Below are positions 39,941-49,180 of a stretch of 64,000 bases of DNA, piece by piece (position 1 is the first letter of the stretch; each line of letters starts with the position of its first letter). The stretch is from CAWJLE01 sp963843645 (GTDB lineage: Bacteria > Chloroflexota > Anaerolineae > DAOTYC01), in contig CAWJLE010000003.1 in the NCBI GenBank assembly GCA_963843645.1, positions 992,001-1,056,000 of the forward strand. Direction: 5' to 3'. Position numbers and translations under genes: made by a program. The notes under the pieces are model-generated. The model was not told the DNA's origin and searched no databases. It worked only from the letters and a program-made list of their open reading frames with translations.

Positions 39941-40631
39941 TCTCTTCACCCAAACACGCGAATCGGTACCCTACGCCGAAAACGGTCTCGATGTAGCGGG
40001 GGTGGCGGGCGTCATCGCCCAACTTGGCCCGCAAATTCTTGATGTGTTGGTCCACGGCCCGTTCAAATCCATCATACGCCTCGCCTTGCAGTCGCTCCAA
40101 CAGCTGCAGTCGACTGAAGACCTGTCCCGGACTGCGCGTCAGCAGTGCCAGCAACTCGAACTCGAGCGGCGTCAGCTCCAGCGTTTTTCCGCCGACCGTC
40201 GCCTGGTGGCGCTCCATGTCCACCACCACATCTCCAACCTCGCACACCTGGGGCGGCTGGACCTCCCCTCGGGTCCGACGCAGTACCGCTCGAACGCGGG
40301 CAACGACCTCCCGCGGGCTGAACGGCTTCGTCACGTAGTCGTCCGCGCCCAGTTCCAGCCCAACCAGTCGGTCGGCCTCCTCAATCCGCGCCGTCAGCAT
40401 GATAATCGGGGCGCTCGACTCCCGGCGCATCTGACGGCACAGGTCCAGGCCGTCCACGTGCGGCAGCATCAAGTCGAGGATCACCAGGGTGGGCCGCTCA
40501 CGCCGAAACGCCGGCATCGCCAGCGCACCGTCGTCCACGTTGACCGCATGATAGCCGGCTCGTTCGAGATACAGGCGCAGCGTTCGAGCGATCTGCGGTT
40601 CGTCTTCAATGATGAGAATCTTATCTGCCAT
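39933..40631 (-). CDS. OmpR/PhoB-family response regulator
   Basis: A 232-residue DNA-binding response regulator. ATG 40631 has GAGGTG upstream. The receiver domain has the acidic pocket (EDE at 9-11), phospho-acceptor Asp53 in LVILDLMLPHVDG, the Thr in IIMLTAR and the Lys in DYVTKPF. The C-terminal winged helix has TPLEFELLALLTRSPGQVFS and VDQHIKNLRAKLGDD. It partners with the overlapping histidine kinase. The preceding PepSY-like gene is the obvious candidate target. Confidence 0.95.
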   Translation of the reverse strand: MADKILIIEDEPQIARTLRLYLERAGYHAVNVDDGALAMPAFRRERPTLVILDLMLPHVDGLDLCRQMRRESSAPIIMLTARIEEADRLVGLELGADDYVTKPFSPREVVARVRAVLRRTRGEVQPPQVCEVGDVVVDMERHQATVGGKTLELTPLEFELLALLTRSPGQVFSRLQLLERLQGEAYDGFERAVDQHIKNLRAKLGDDARHPRYIETVFGVGYRFACLGEENA

Positions 40632-40694
40632 CCAGCGCACCTCTGGCCGCACTCATTTCCGCTATTTTCCCACCAACGGCGCAAATCGCAAAGG

Positions 40695-40733
40695 TGCGGG
40701 GGATCGGGCGGTAACTGCCTCTGATCCCCCGCA
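40695..40733 (-). terminator. Intercistronic hairpin between the PepSY-like gene and the response regulator
   Basis: An 11-bp perfect stem TGCGGGGGATC / GATCCCCCGCA with a 17-base loop, read on the minus strand and followed by CCTTTGCG. It could partly terminate, letting less transcript through to the regulator and kinase than to the PepSY-like gene. Confidence 0.6.
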
Positions 40734-40741
40734 CGCCCGGC

Positions 40742-41635
40742 TCAGGCTTGCGTGCCTGTGTCGTCCATGCCGATGAACTGGCCATGCCAGGTGTGATACC
40801 AAACTCGCCCCGTGTACCCGTTCACGCTCAACATTCCCGTGACCTTGCCGTCCTTGTCCAGGGTGTCGATCGTATAATACCCGTAGAAGGTATCCGGCGT
40901 GGTTTCGGCCGTCTGGCCAAAACCTTGCTTATCGAGGTAATCTTGTGCGTACTGCACAGCCTGCTGCGGGGTCACCGTCATCTCCGCCGTTGACTGCTGG
41001 GCAGTCGGCCCACTCCAGTCGAAGCCCCGCATCATGCCGCCCCAACCGCGGCCGCCCTGTCCGGCCATCATCCCGTACTTGGTGTTCCACATCATATTGG
41101 GCCCATATTCCGGCCAGACGTTTCCGCTGTAAGGATCGACCAGCAACTCGAAGGCGTTGATCCCGGTCGATTTCTCCTGAATCTGCGCGTAGAAGTTGTC
41201 CTGAAACTCCATGACCTCGGCCACCTTAAGGTCAGAGCTATTGTCGTAGCTGCCCAGATAGTCCTGGACTCGCTGCTGCACCTGGCTGTCCGTCAGGCGC
41301 TGTCCGGACGCGTTGCCGCCAAAAGCCGGCCCGCCCCATGCTCCCATCATGCCGTAGCCCGGGCAGCCAAAGCCACCGTACTGCTGCGTATCGGTCAGCG
41401 TTCCGTTGGCCCACAGACCGCCCATCATGCCCCAGCCGCTTCCGCGCCCGTTGCCGTTGTTCCAACCGTAGCCGTTACCGTTGCCCCCGCCGCGGCCCCC
41501 CATCATGCCCCAGCCGTTTCCCCCGCCCCTGGGTCCCTGAGCCAGGGCCACATTGCCGAACAGGCCGATTCCACCCGCCACGACGAGAGCTGCTGCTACA
41601 GCGATGATCGCAATTCGCTTTCCGGTGAGTCTCAT
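40742..41635 (-). CDS. Exported PepSY-like protein with Gly/Met-rich region
   Basis: A 297-residue protein with a signal peptide (residues 1-33, ending VALAQ). Residues 34-105 are extremely rich in Gly, Asn, Trp and Met, with repeated GWGMMGG units. Two PepSY-like modules follow: about 112-175 (RLTDSQVQQRVQDYLGSY, AFELLVDPYSGNVWPE) and 220-297 (MTVTPQQAVQYAQDYLDKQG, MLSVNGYTGRVWYH). The Met-rich repeats could bind a soft metal; that is inference. It lies upstream of the two-component genes, and the kinase's sensor domain carries a similar Met/Gly-rich stretch. No enzymatic motif is seen. Confidence 0.75.
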   Translation of the reverse strand: MRLTGKRIAIIAVAAALVVAGGIGLFGNVALAQGPRGGGNGWGMMGGRGGGNGNGYGWNNGNGRGSGWGMMGGLWANGTLTDTQQYGGFGCPGYGMMGAWGGPAFGGNASGQRLTDSQVQQRVQDYLGSYDNSSDLKVAEVMEFQDNFYAQIQEKSTGINAFELLVDPYSGNVWPEYGPNMMWNTKYGMMAGQGGRGWGGMMRGFDWSGPTAQQSTAEMTVTPQQAVQYAQDYLDKQGFGQTAETTPDTFYGYYTIDTLDKDGKVTGMLSVNGYTGRVWYHTWHGQFIGMDDTGTQA

Positions 41636-41638
41636 TTC

Positions 41639-41704
41639 ACAACCTCCTGATAGTCTTCGACCTCGTCCATCTCGATCGTTGACCCTATCATAGCAGGAGG
41701 TTGT
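41639..41704 (-). promoter_or_regulatory. Inverted repeat covering promoter and ribosome binding site of the PepSY-like gene
   Basis: On the minus strand ACAACCTCCTG-ctat-GATAG (41685-41704) is the reverse complement, apart from a 4-base bulge, of CTATCAGGAGGTTGT (41639-41653). The downstream arm is the gene's ribosome binding site; the upstream arm overlaps a possible -10 TATGAT. It could be an operator, or an RNA switch in longer transcripts. Confidence 0.5.
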
Positions 41705-41979
41705 ATAGAAGATGTGAGGGAACGATATACCTTTGTTGTAGGTTCGGGCAGTTCTCTGAATCGGGCGTCTACCAGCCGTTGCCGCTCGAGGCCGGCGGAG
41801 GCGGTGTAGCGTTAGGATCGGCGTTGCTCACCCACCAGACAGACTCGAAAATCTCATGGGCCCGATGGTCAAAGATGAAAGCAACCCACCCTGTGAGGCC
41901 AAGTCCTCCGCATATGCGTATATGAGAGCAGAATCGATTGTATCACGGACCCTGTCCGAATTTGCAGGAGGAAATTCCT

Positions 41980-42694
41980 ATGTCGAAACTCCGAAATCCT
42001 GGCTGCGACGGCGATGCTGTCGAGCCTCATCTTGGCCCTGGTACCCGCACTGAGCTTCGTGCCTTCCGCTTTTGCGGCTTCGTCTACGATCAACGTCACA
42101 AAGAATGCCAAGCTTGGCAACATCCTCACTGATGAAAACGGGATGACGCTGTACACCTTCAAGAACGACAAACCCGGCCAAAGCACGTGCACGGGAACTT
42201 GCGCCCAAACGTGGCCGCCGTTAACGATCGGCCAGGGTGTGACGCCGACGGTCGGCAGCGGTGTGACCGGAAAGGTGGCCACACTCACTCGCCAGGACGG
42301 CGCTCTTCAGGTCACCTACAACGGGCTGCCGCTGTATCGGTACGCTGGCGACACAAAAGCAGGCGACGCCAACGGCCAGGGAATCGGCGGTCTCTGGTAC
42401 GCAGCCACGCCAGGTGGGGCGACCAAGGCGGCCGCGAAAAAATCGCCGTCAAAGCCCACTAAGGCTTACGGGAAGAGCTCTGGATACGGCAACTATGGCG
42501 GCTATGGCATGTACGGCGGCTATGGGTATGGTATGTACGGGGGTTATGGATATGGGATGTACGGCTACGGCTGCCCTTGTGGGTACGGGTACGGTTATGG
42601 TTACGGCTATCCGATGCCATACACTTTCAATCATCCATACTGGGCCCCGCCGTTCCATTTCTACGGGTTCCACGGAGGAATGATGCGGCGGTAG
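41980..42694 (+). CDS. Exported YxD-repeat protein (COG4315/PF03640-like) with Gly-Tyr tail
   Basis: About 237 residues. The start ATG 41980 is supported by AGGAGGAAA; one frame change near 41988 leads into the signal peptide LILALVPALSFVPSAFA. ATG 42014 would avoid the frameshift but lacks a ribosome binding site. The mature part has two repeats of the family of secreted proteins with the Y-x-(FWY)-x-x-D motif: GMTLYTFKNDKPGQSTCTGT with CAQTWPP, and GLPLYRYAGDTKAGDANGQG. The C-terminal 75 residues are a Lys-rich linker plus a GYG-rich tail (YGNYGGYGMYGGYGYGMYGG and similar). The function of the family is unknown. It is divergent from the PepSY-like gene. The 280-base gap between them (41705-41979) holds no other gene that I can support. 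Confidence 0.75.
42480..42612 (+). repeat. Low-complexity GGTTATGG-like repeat encoding the Gly-Tyr tail
   Basis: Short units of GGCTATGG, GGTATGTACGG and GGTTACGG repeat many times without a fixed period. They code for alternating Gly, Tyr and Met. Confidence 0.7.
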
Positions 42695-42847
42695 GTGTGA
42701 CCTTCGTCCAATTTGAATGCGCTCATGAGTCAGTGGGTTCGCGCTGTTGCAGTGCCAGGCACAACCATGCTGCTTGCCGGGCACTGGAGCGAGATTGAGA
42801 TAGGGAGGAACTTGATGGGCCGCGGCGGCTCGATGTAGTGGAGGGGA

Positions 42848-43939
42848 CTATCGTTCCCAGGCGGTGGTTTGCCAGTTGTCCGGACTTTCCTGGTTTGGCA
42901 TCCAGGATGGGAGGGGCATCAGCAGGTAATCTGATAGAGCAGCCATGTATGGCTCGTACACGGCCCGCAACTCAGCAAGACGTCTGTCTGCGTCGTCACC
43001 TGAATGTAGCATCACACCGACTTCAGCCAGTCGAGACCGCATCTGGGTTAGCTCGCTCTCTGACAAGCGACCCGCGCTCGTCGCGCGCGGCGCAGCCTGG
43101 AGCACCTGGCTCAGATCGACGCTGGCGTGGCGCGCCATCGCAAACGATAGGCGCGCCGCGTCGGTGGGAATGTCATCCACACCGACGAGCACCAGAGTCG
43201 ATAGGTCGAGGATCATCGTCAGCGCCGCGAGCCAGGACTGGTTGTCGTGCTGTGAGCGAAAGTAGGCCAACACGGGATACGACAGGAGACTTTCCATCAG
43301 CTCCGCCGACCAGCGCTCCCAGTCATGCAAGAACTGCTCGACCACCGCCGCGCGGGTTTTTTGCTGGGAGCGTCGCAGCAGTTCGAACGCGGTTGGCGGC
43401 GATCCCGCCCGCTCGTCGAGCAGCGACACGCTCACCTCGCGCCGGGAGAACGCTCCGTTCAGGCCGGGCAGGTATCCCACCACCAACGCCAGAAAGCCGA
43501 TACCAATGCCGGCCTCTACCGCCGTGGCCGCGCGCGCCCAACCGGTTCGGGGCGTGACGTCGCCCAGGCCAAGAGTGAAGAATGTCGTACCGCTCATGTA
43601 CAGGTCAGTGCCGAAGCCCACTTTGTTGGCCCCGGGCGCGGCCAGTTGCGAGCCAAAAGCCTGCTGCAGCAAGGCGAACCCGACGATTAGCCCCACCGCC
43701 CAGACCCCCAGCAGCAGCAATAACGACAGGGGTCCGAAGTAGCCCAGCACGCTCTGACGGAGATTGCCGCGCCGGACGCGACGGGCGACGGCAGACCACG
43801 GCAGCCACAAGGCGCGATAAAATACGCGCGTCAGGCGAAACTGGCGCGTCACCCGGCGCGGCAGCACGATGGTCTCGAATGCGTCCCACAGTACGATCAA
43901 GATCAACAGCATCCCGAAAACGCCGGCCGCGATGGACAT
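42848..43939 (-). CDS. Two-TM ion channel family protein
   Basis: A 363-residue membrane protein. A first helix (residues 4-20) is followed by a basic loop, then a helix at about 66-94 (GPLSLLLLLGVWAVGLIVGF), a pore loop and a last helix at about 133-152 (AVEAGIGIGFLALVVGYLPG). The pore has TTFFTLGLGDVTPRTGWARA, where the usual potassium-selectivity TVGYGD reads TLGLGD. The 200-residue cytoplasmic C-terminus has no RCK signature that I can see. The Ion_trans_2-type fold is clear; potassium selectivity is uncertain because of the Leu. It is convergent with the YxD-repeat gene. Confidence 0.82.
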   Translation of the reverse strand: MSIAAGVFGMLLILIVLWDAFETIVLPRRVTRQFRLTRVFYRALWLPWSAVARRVRRGNLRQSVLGYFGPLSLLLLLGVWAVGLIVGFALLQQAFGSQLAAPGANKVGFGTDLYMSGTTFFTLGLGDVTPRTGWARAATAVEAGIGIGFLALVVGYLPGLNGAFSRREVSVSLLDERAGSPPTAFELLRRSQQKTRAAVVEQFLHDWERWSAELMESLLSYPVLAYFRSQHDNQSWLAALTMILDLSTLVLVGVDDIPTDAARLSFAMARHASVDLSQVLQAAPRATSAGRLSESELTQMRSRLAEVGVMLHSGDDADRRLAELRAVYEPYMAALSDYLLMPLPSWMPNQESPDNWQTTAWER

Positions 43940-44004
43940 TGTGGTTGCATCTCCTGTATGCTCTATGGATGCCTGAAGCAGCTACCGCCTTGTACATGAC
44001 TTAA

Positions 44005-44032
44005 CGTATCACTGGACAGGTATGATTGTCAA
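44005..44032 (-). promoter_or_regulatory. Possible promoter for the ion channel gene
   Basis: Minus strand: perfect -35 TTGACA (44027-44032), a 16-base spacer and a weak -10 GATACG (44005-44010). Confidence 0.35.
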
Positions 44033-44101
44033 GTTAGTGTAACACGGCTCAAAGGCTTGCCGAAAGGTCTGGATCTTTGGATACCTGGAGAAGATGAGCA
44101 A

Positions 44102-44932
44102 ATGGCTGACAGAATTTCGATCGACGTGTCTATCGGCAGCGAAAGCGCCTTCCTCGTGACGTCGACGCTCGTCGCGGGGGACCGCGACGCCGTGTTGATC
44201 GACGCTCAGTTCACCTGGAGCGACGCCCGGCGCTTGGCCGAGCGAATCGAGGCTTCGGCCAAGAATCTGACGACCGTGTATGTCACACACGGGCACCCTG
44301 ACCACTACTGGGGCTTCACGACGTTGTACGAGCACTTTCCCGGGTTCGTTTCGTCACGGCTCCTGAAGTGGCCTCCGTGATTGCGCAGAGCTCTGCAGCC
44401 AAGGTTGTCCAATGGAAACCCCTGTACGGCGACGAAGTACCCGGCGTGCCGCTGAAGCCTCAGGCACTCGAAGGCGACGTCGTCGAGCTGGAAGGGGTCG
44501 AGCTGCAGATCCTCCACCCTGGCCAAGGAGATGGAGGATCCTCCACAGTGGTGTGGATCCCCGTCATCTCCACCCTGGTTACCGGCGATCTGGCCTACGA
44601 TGGCAAGCACGTCTGGCTCGCGGAGACCAACTCCATGGAGCACAAGCGCCAACCTCGGGCGCGTGGCCACACTCGGACCCGCGCGGGTCATCGCTGGCCA
44701 AGCCGCCCCCGGGCGGGATGACGACGGACTCCGCGTGTTGCTCAACGAGACGCGCGACTGCATCGCCGCGTTCGACGACGTGGTCGCCCGCAGCTCAACG
44801 GCGCAGGACGTGATCGAGGCGATGACATCGAGATACCCGGACCGGGCCCTGCCGAATATTCTGGATTTGGCCGCCAACGCCGCTTGCCCGGCAGCCTGCC
44901 GCGAGCAGCTGAGCGCACCCCAGCTAGGCTGA
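44102..44932 (+). CDS. MBL-fold metallohydrolase (frameshifted)
   Basis: About 276 residues. ATG 44102 is preceded by GGAGAAGATGAG. The metal-binding motif THGHPDHYWGF is at about residues 62-72, and the second metal region is STLVTGDLAYDGKHVW. Frame breaks near 44345 (before FVTAPEVASVIAQSSAAKV) and near 44645 (before LGRVATLGPARVIAGQ) must be repaired to reach the C-terminus LPNILDLAANAAC. It resembles the quinoprotein-relay/SoxH or Vmh-like group of MBL proteins more than glyoxalase II. The substrate is unknown. It is convergent with the ABC exporter operon, with only 22 bases between the stops. Confidence 0.8.
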
Positions 44933-44954
44933 GTTCGACTCACCCGCAGCGCGC

Positions 44955-46928
44955 TCATCCGACGGCCGCCAGGCCCCTCGATTCCGTGGGGCTCGCATCG
45001 CTGGCCCACTCCGACGCATCCTCACCCAGGAACTGCCTGCTGTACAGCGTGTAATACGCGCCGCGGCGAGCGAGCAGTTCCGCGTGCCTGCCGCGCTCGA
45101 CGATTTGCCCGTCCATCACGACCAGAATCTGGTCCGCCCGGCGGATGGTGCTCAGGCGGTGGGCGATGACGAAGCTCGTCCGTCCCTGAAGCAATTGCTC
45201 CAGGGCCTGCTGGATGAGCCGTTCGGTGCGTGTGTCGACGCTGGACGTGGCCTCGTCGAGGATCAGAATGCGGGGATCGGCCAACGCCGCCCGCGCTATG
45301 GCAATCAACTGCCGCTGTCCCTGGCTCAGCCCGCTGCCTCGCTCGCCCAGCACTGTGTCGTACCCGTCCGGCAGCCGACGTGCGAAATCGTCCGCGCGTG
45401 CCAGGCGAGCGGCTGCTACGACCTCCTCATCGGTTGCGTCGGGCCGCCCGAAGCGGATGTTGTTCAGCACTGTGTCGCTGAACAGGTAGGTATCCTGCAG
45501 CACGATACCGATCTGGCGGCGCAGGCTGGCCCCGGTGACGTCACGCACGTCGTGGCCGTCGACTCTCACCACGCCCGCCACAACGTCGTAGAAGCGAGGG
45601 ATTAGATTAATGATCGTCGTCTTGCCCGCGCCAGTGGGGCCGACGATCGCCACTGTCTGGCCCGGCTCGGCCACGAAGCTGACTCCCTCGAGCACCAGCT
45701 CGCCCGGCTTGTAGGCGGCCTCCACCCGATCGAACTCCACGCGGCCCAGGATGGCCGGCATGGTGACAGCATCGGGCTTATCCTGCACATCCGGTACTGT
45801 GTCGAGCAATGCGAAGATCCGTTCGGCGCCGGCGATAGCGCTCTGCAGGTTAGCCCAGAGGACCGAGATCTGCTGCACCGGCTGGTTGAAGCGCTGCACG
45901 TAGCTCAGGAATGTGACGATCAGGCCCAGGCTGATCGCACTGCCGAACAAGCCATGGCCGCCCAGCAACGCCAGTCCGCCGACGATGGTGACGAGAGCAA
46001 CCGCCAGGTAACCCAGCGCTTCCAGGCTGGGCGACAGGGCAGCGGTGAAGCTGACCGCGCGGATGTTGGCGTCGCGGTTGGCGGCGTTGGTCACGCGGAA
46101 GCTCTCGATGTTCGCTTCCTCACGTCCAAAGGCCTGAACCTCACGCACTCCGGAGATACTTTCCTCCAGGTTGGCGTTGACCTTGCCGATCTCCACGCGA
46201 GTGTGGCGAAAGGCCTTACGCGCCTGGCTCGAGAACCACACGGTCACGACAGTCATCGCGGGCACGATCGCCAGGCTGATCAGTCCATAAGGCAGGCTCA
46301 GCCGCAACATTTCGTAGGCGATCCAGAGGATCAGCAGGCTGCCACTCAGCACGCTGACCAGGACGAACGTGATGGCCTGTTGAATCGTGTCCATGTCGTT
46401 GGTAATGCGGCTCATCACCGCGCCCGCCTCATTTTCACCGTAGTAGCCCAGGGACAACTTGTGGAGGTGGGCGAACACCGTCACGCGCAAATTGCGCAGC
46501 ACGTGCTGGCCGCTCCAGGTCATACAGTAGAACATGAGACCCCCCATGCAGGACGACGCCACGTAGAGACCGGCGATCAGCAGTATTAAGCCACCCAGCC
46601 CGCGCATGTAGTCGGCCGGAGCGGCATTCGCAGGAACGTGCGCGTACCAGCAGGTGCTCGGAGCCGCCTGCTGTGGTACGCCCGGCGCGCCCAGCCGCAG
46701 CTCGCTCGACGAACCAGGCGTCAGGTAGCAATCGACGCTCTGGCCGATCAGTTGCGGCGTAAGCACCTGGATGTACGTGCTGCTGACGATTAGCCCGGCC
46801 ACGAGGAGCATCAGGGGCCAGTAGGGTTTGAACAGGCTAACCAGCCGCCGCAACGTATGGCTCACGTTTGTCGGCTTCCTGGTCTCCTGAGTCATCAGAT
46901 TGCGGGGTCCACCGCCGAAACCATGCAT
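44955..46928 (-). CDS. ABC exporter half-transporter (consensus subunit)
   Basis: A 657-residue fused permease-ATPase of the multidrug/lipid exporter type. Six N-terminal helices contain an insertion between helices 1 and 2 that has cysteines (VDCYLTPGSS, STCWYAHV). The ATPase has Walker A VGPTGAGKTT, signature LSQGQRQLIAIARAAL and a full Walker B with catalytic Glu (ILILDEATSSVD), plus FVIAHRLSTIRRAD. It starts 5 bases after the stop of the partner half-transporter, so the two should form a heterodimer. The MarR regulator is the first gene of the operon. Confidence 0.93.
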   Translation of the reverse strand: MHGFGGGPRNLMTQETRKPTNVSHTLRRLVSLFKPYWPLMLLVAGLIVSSTYIQVLTPQLIGQSVDCYLTPGSSSELRLGAPGVPQQAAPSTCWYAHVPANAAPADYMRGLGGLILLIAGLYVASSCMGGLMFYCMTWSGQHVLRNLRVTVFAHLHKLSLGYYGENEAGAVMSRITNDMDTIQQAITFVLVSVLSGSLLILWIAYEMLRLSLPYGLISLAIVPAMTVVTVWFSSQARKAFRHTRVEIGKVNANLEESISGVREVQAFGREEANIESFRVTNAANRDANIRAVSFTAALSPSLEALGYLAVALVTIVGGLALLGGHGLFGSAISLGLIVTFLSYVQRFNQPVQQISVLWANLQSAIAGAERIFALLDTVPDVQDKPDAVTMPAILGRVEFDRVEAAYKPGELVLEGVSFVAEPGQTVAIVGPTGAGKTTIINLIPRFYDVVAGVVRVDGHDVRDVTGASLRRQIGIVLQDTYLFSDTVLNNIRFGRPDATDEEVVAAARLARADDFARRLPDGYDTVLGERGSGLSQGQRQLIAIARAALADPRILILDEATSSVDTRTERLIQQALEQLLQGRTSFVIAHRLSTIRRADQILVVMDGQIVERGRHAELLARRGAYYTLYSRQFLGEDASEWASDASPTESRGLAAVG

Positions 46929-46933
46929 GGTGC

Positions 46934-48862
46934 TTATTCCCTCCCCGTGCCCGTTGTCGTCATATCTGCCCCGGCGGCTTGCTGCGCCTGAGTGTCTTCC
47001 TCTACCTGCGTGTCCTCCACCAACTGTGACGAGTAAATCTCGGCGTAGATGGGGCTGCTCTCCATCAACTCCGCGTGGCGGCCGTGAGCCACGATCTGGC
47101 CCCGGTCCAGGATCAGGATTTGATCGGCGTTGCGCACCGTACTGATGCGCTGCGCGATCACGAAGCTGGTACGCCCCTTCATCAGCCTGGTCAACGCCTG
47201 CTGTATATGGTACTCGGTCACCGCGTCCACGCTGCTGGTCGAGTCGTCCAGGATCAGGATACGCGGGTCCATGAGCAAGGCCCGGGCGATGGCGATGCGC
47301 TGCTTCTGGCCACCGCTGAGCGTCGTCCCTCGCTCGCCGACAGGTGTGTCGTAACCTTGAGGAAAGCTCATGATGAACTCGTGCGCTGCCGCCGCCTCTG
47401 CGGCCGCCACTACTTCATCAAGGCTCGCATCCGGCCGTCCGAACGCCACGTTGTCGCGAATGGTGCCGGTGAACAGGGTCGTGTCCTGCAGTACGATGCC
47501 GATTTGAGCTCGCAATGACTCGAGTGTGACGTTTCGCACGTCCTGACCGCCGATACGAACCGCGCCCTCGGACGCATCGTAGAACCGCGGAATCAGGTTG
47601 ATGATCGTCGTTTTGCCGCTGCCCGTGGCGCCCAGCAGAGCCACCGTCTGCCCTGGCTCGGCCGCAAAGCTGACGTCTCGGAGTACAGGCTCTCCCCCAC
47701 CGAAGTAGCGGAAGGTGACGCGGTCGAATTCGACGCGGCCCTGTACCTGGGCCAGTGACACGGCCGTCGGTGCATCTGTCACTTCGCTCTGGGCATCCAG
47801 AATCTCAAAGATGCGGCTGGCCGACGCGCTGGCCTGCGACATCTGGTTGATGATGATGCCGAGCTGGCCGAGAGGGAAGAAGATGTAGACCAGGTACAGG
47901 CTGAACTTTTGCCATTCGCCCAGCGTCAGCGTCTCGCCGATGATCTGCAAGCCACCGAAATAAAGCACCGCCGCCTGCCCCAGGTTCATGATCAAGAAGA
48001 TCGCGGGGAACAGGAACGAGAAAGTTCGAGACACCTCGACGCCCTGGTTCATGAGGTCGTCGGCCGCGACCCCGAAGCGCTTCTGCTGCTCCGGCTCGCG
48101 CACGAACGCCTTGACGACCCTGATGCCGGCCAGGTTCTCCTGCAAGATGGTGTTCAGTCGCGACAGCTTCACCTGGACACGCATAAACATAGGCTGCGTC
48201 ACGGAGCCGAAGAACAAGAACACGCCAAACGCCACCGGTAGAACGGGCAGGATGACCAGCGTCAGCCGAGCATTGGTGAAGAACAGCAGGATCAGCGCGC
48301 CGATCAGCATTACCGTGGCCTGCAGCGAGATCAGCAGTCCCTGACCGATGAAGAGGCGCAGTTTCTCCACATCGTCCGTCGCGCGGATCATCAACTGGCC
48401 CGTCTGGTTGCGGTCGTGGTAGCTGAAGGACAGGCGCTGGATCTTGGAGTACAGCTCGTTGCGCAAGTCGAAGGCCACACTCTGAGAGAGTCGCTCCGAA
48501 TTGAAAGTCTGCGAAAAGGCGAACAGAGCGCGAGCCGCGGCGAAGACCACGATCAATAGCCCGGCTCGGACCAGCGCGGACTTGACATTCTGATAGCCGG
48601 CAAATTGCGCGACCGTCCAGTGTAACGCGCTGAGGGCCGCCGGGCGGCTGGCGGCCGGCAACGCCGCGATCTGTTGAGCGCTGAAGCCGTTAGTGATCGC
48701 ATCGAGAATGGTCTGGACCAGTTGCGGCACGACCAGCACGGCACCCGTGGCCGCAAACAGGAAGAAATAGGCCAAAAAAGCCAATTTTGGGTAATGGCCC
48801 AGGTAGCGGATCGCCCGCCCCAGCGCGCCGACATTCAGGCCGCTTTTCGTTGTCGTCACCAT
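46934..48862 (-). CDS. ABC exporter half-transporter (degenerate Walker B subunit)
   Basis: A 642-residue half-transporter. ATG 48862 follows GGAGGC; the frame is open another 300 bases upstream but without homology. Six helices are followed by an ATPase with Walker A LGATGSGKTT, signature LSGGQKQRIAIARALL and Walker B ILILDDSTSSVD. The catalytic Glu is Asp, as in the degenerate subunit of heterodimeric exporters such as TM287/288. Its Asp-Ser pair and the neighbour's Glu-Ala pair fit one degenerate and one active site in the heterodimer. Likely exports drugs or lipids. Confidence 0.93.
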   Translation of the reverse strand: MVTTTKSGLNVGALGRAIRYLGHYPKLAFLAYFFLFAATGAVLVVPQLVQTILDAITNGFSAQQIAALPAASRPAALSALHWTVAQFAGYQNVKSALVRAGLLIVVFAAARALFAFSQTFNSERLSQSVAFDLRNELYSKIQRLSFSYHDRNQTGQLMIRATDDVEKLRLFIGQGLLISLQATVMLIGALILLFFTNARLTLVILPVLPVAFGVFLFFGSVTQPMFMRVQVKLSRLNTILQENLAGIRVVKAFVREPEQQKRFGVAADDLMNQGVEVSRTFSFLFPAIFLIMNLGQAAVLYFGGLQIIGETLTLGEWQKFSLYLVYIFFPLGQLGIIINQMSQASASASRIFEILDAQSEVTDAPTAVSLAQVQGRVEFDRVTFRYFGGGEPVLRDVSFAAEPGQTVALLGATGSGKTTIINLIPRFYDASEGAVRIGGQDVRNVTLESLRAQIGIVLQDTTLFTGTIRDNVAFGRPDASLDEVVAAAEAAAAHEFIMSFPQGYDTPVGERGTTLSGGQKQRIAIARALLMDPRILILDDSTSSVDAVTEYHIQQALTRLMKGRTSFVIAQRISTVRNADQILILDRGQIVAHGRHAELMESSPIYAEIYSSQLVEDTQVEEDTQAQQAAGADMTTTGTGRE

Positions 48863-49180
48863 AGGAATTTCCGAGCCTCCTGCTGCCGCGCCGCCGGCCG
48901 GATGATTTCGATCTTTCTTTCTCAAGATGAGATTCCTTTCGCCTCCACTGTCTGTCGAACAGCTGTAATCAGGCCGAATCGTCGAAATGATTTCGGCCGT
49001 CGATGTCCTGCACTTTCGGACCGCACTCTGCGGTCCTGGTTTGGTCCTGTGCATGCAGTATGCCAGCGATGTGTGAAGAAATGATGAACAACTACAGCAG
49101 GTGTGGTGAACTTCGGTGAACTTCCTCCGACCGTGTGAGGACTGCTCGTACCCACACACGGCGCGACTTTCGGTGCGGAT

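Noticed and set aside
48863..49159. N-terminal extension of the ABC half-transporter to 49159
   Set aside because: The added residues have no homology or helix pattern, and a good ribosome binding site stands before ATG 48862.
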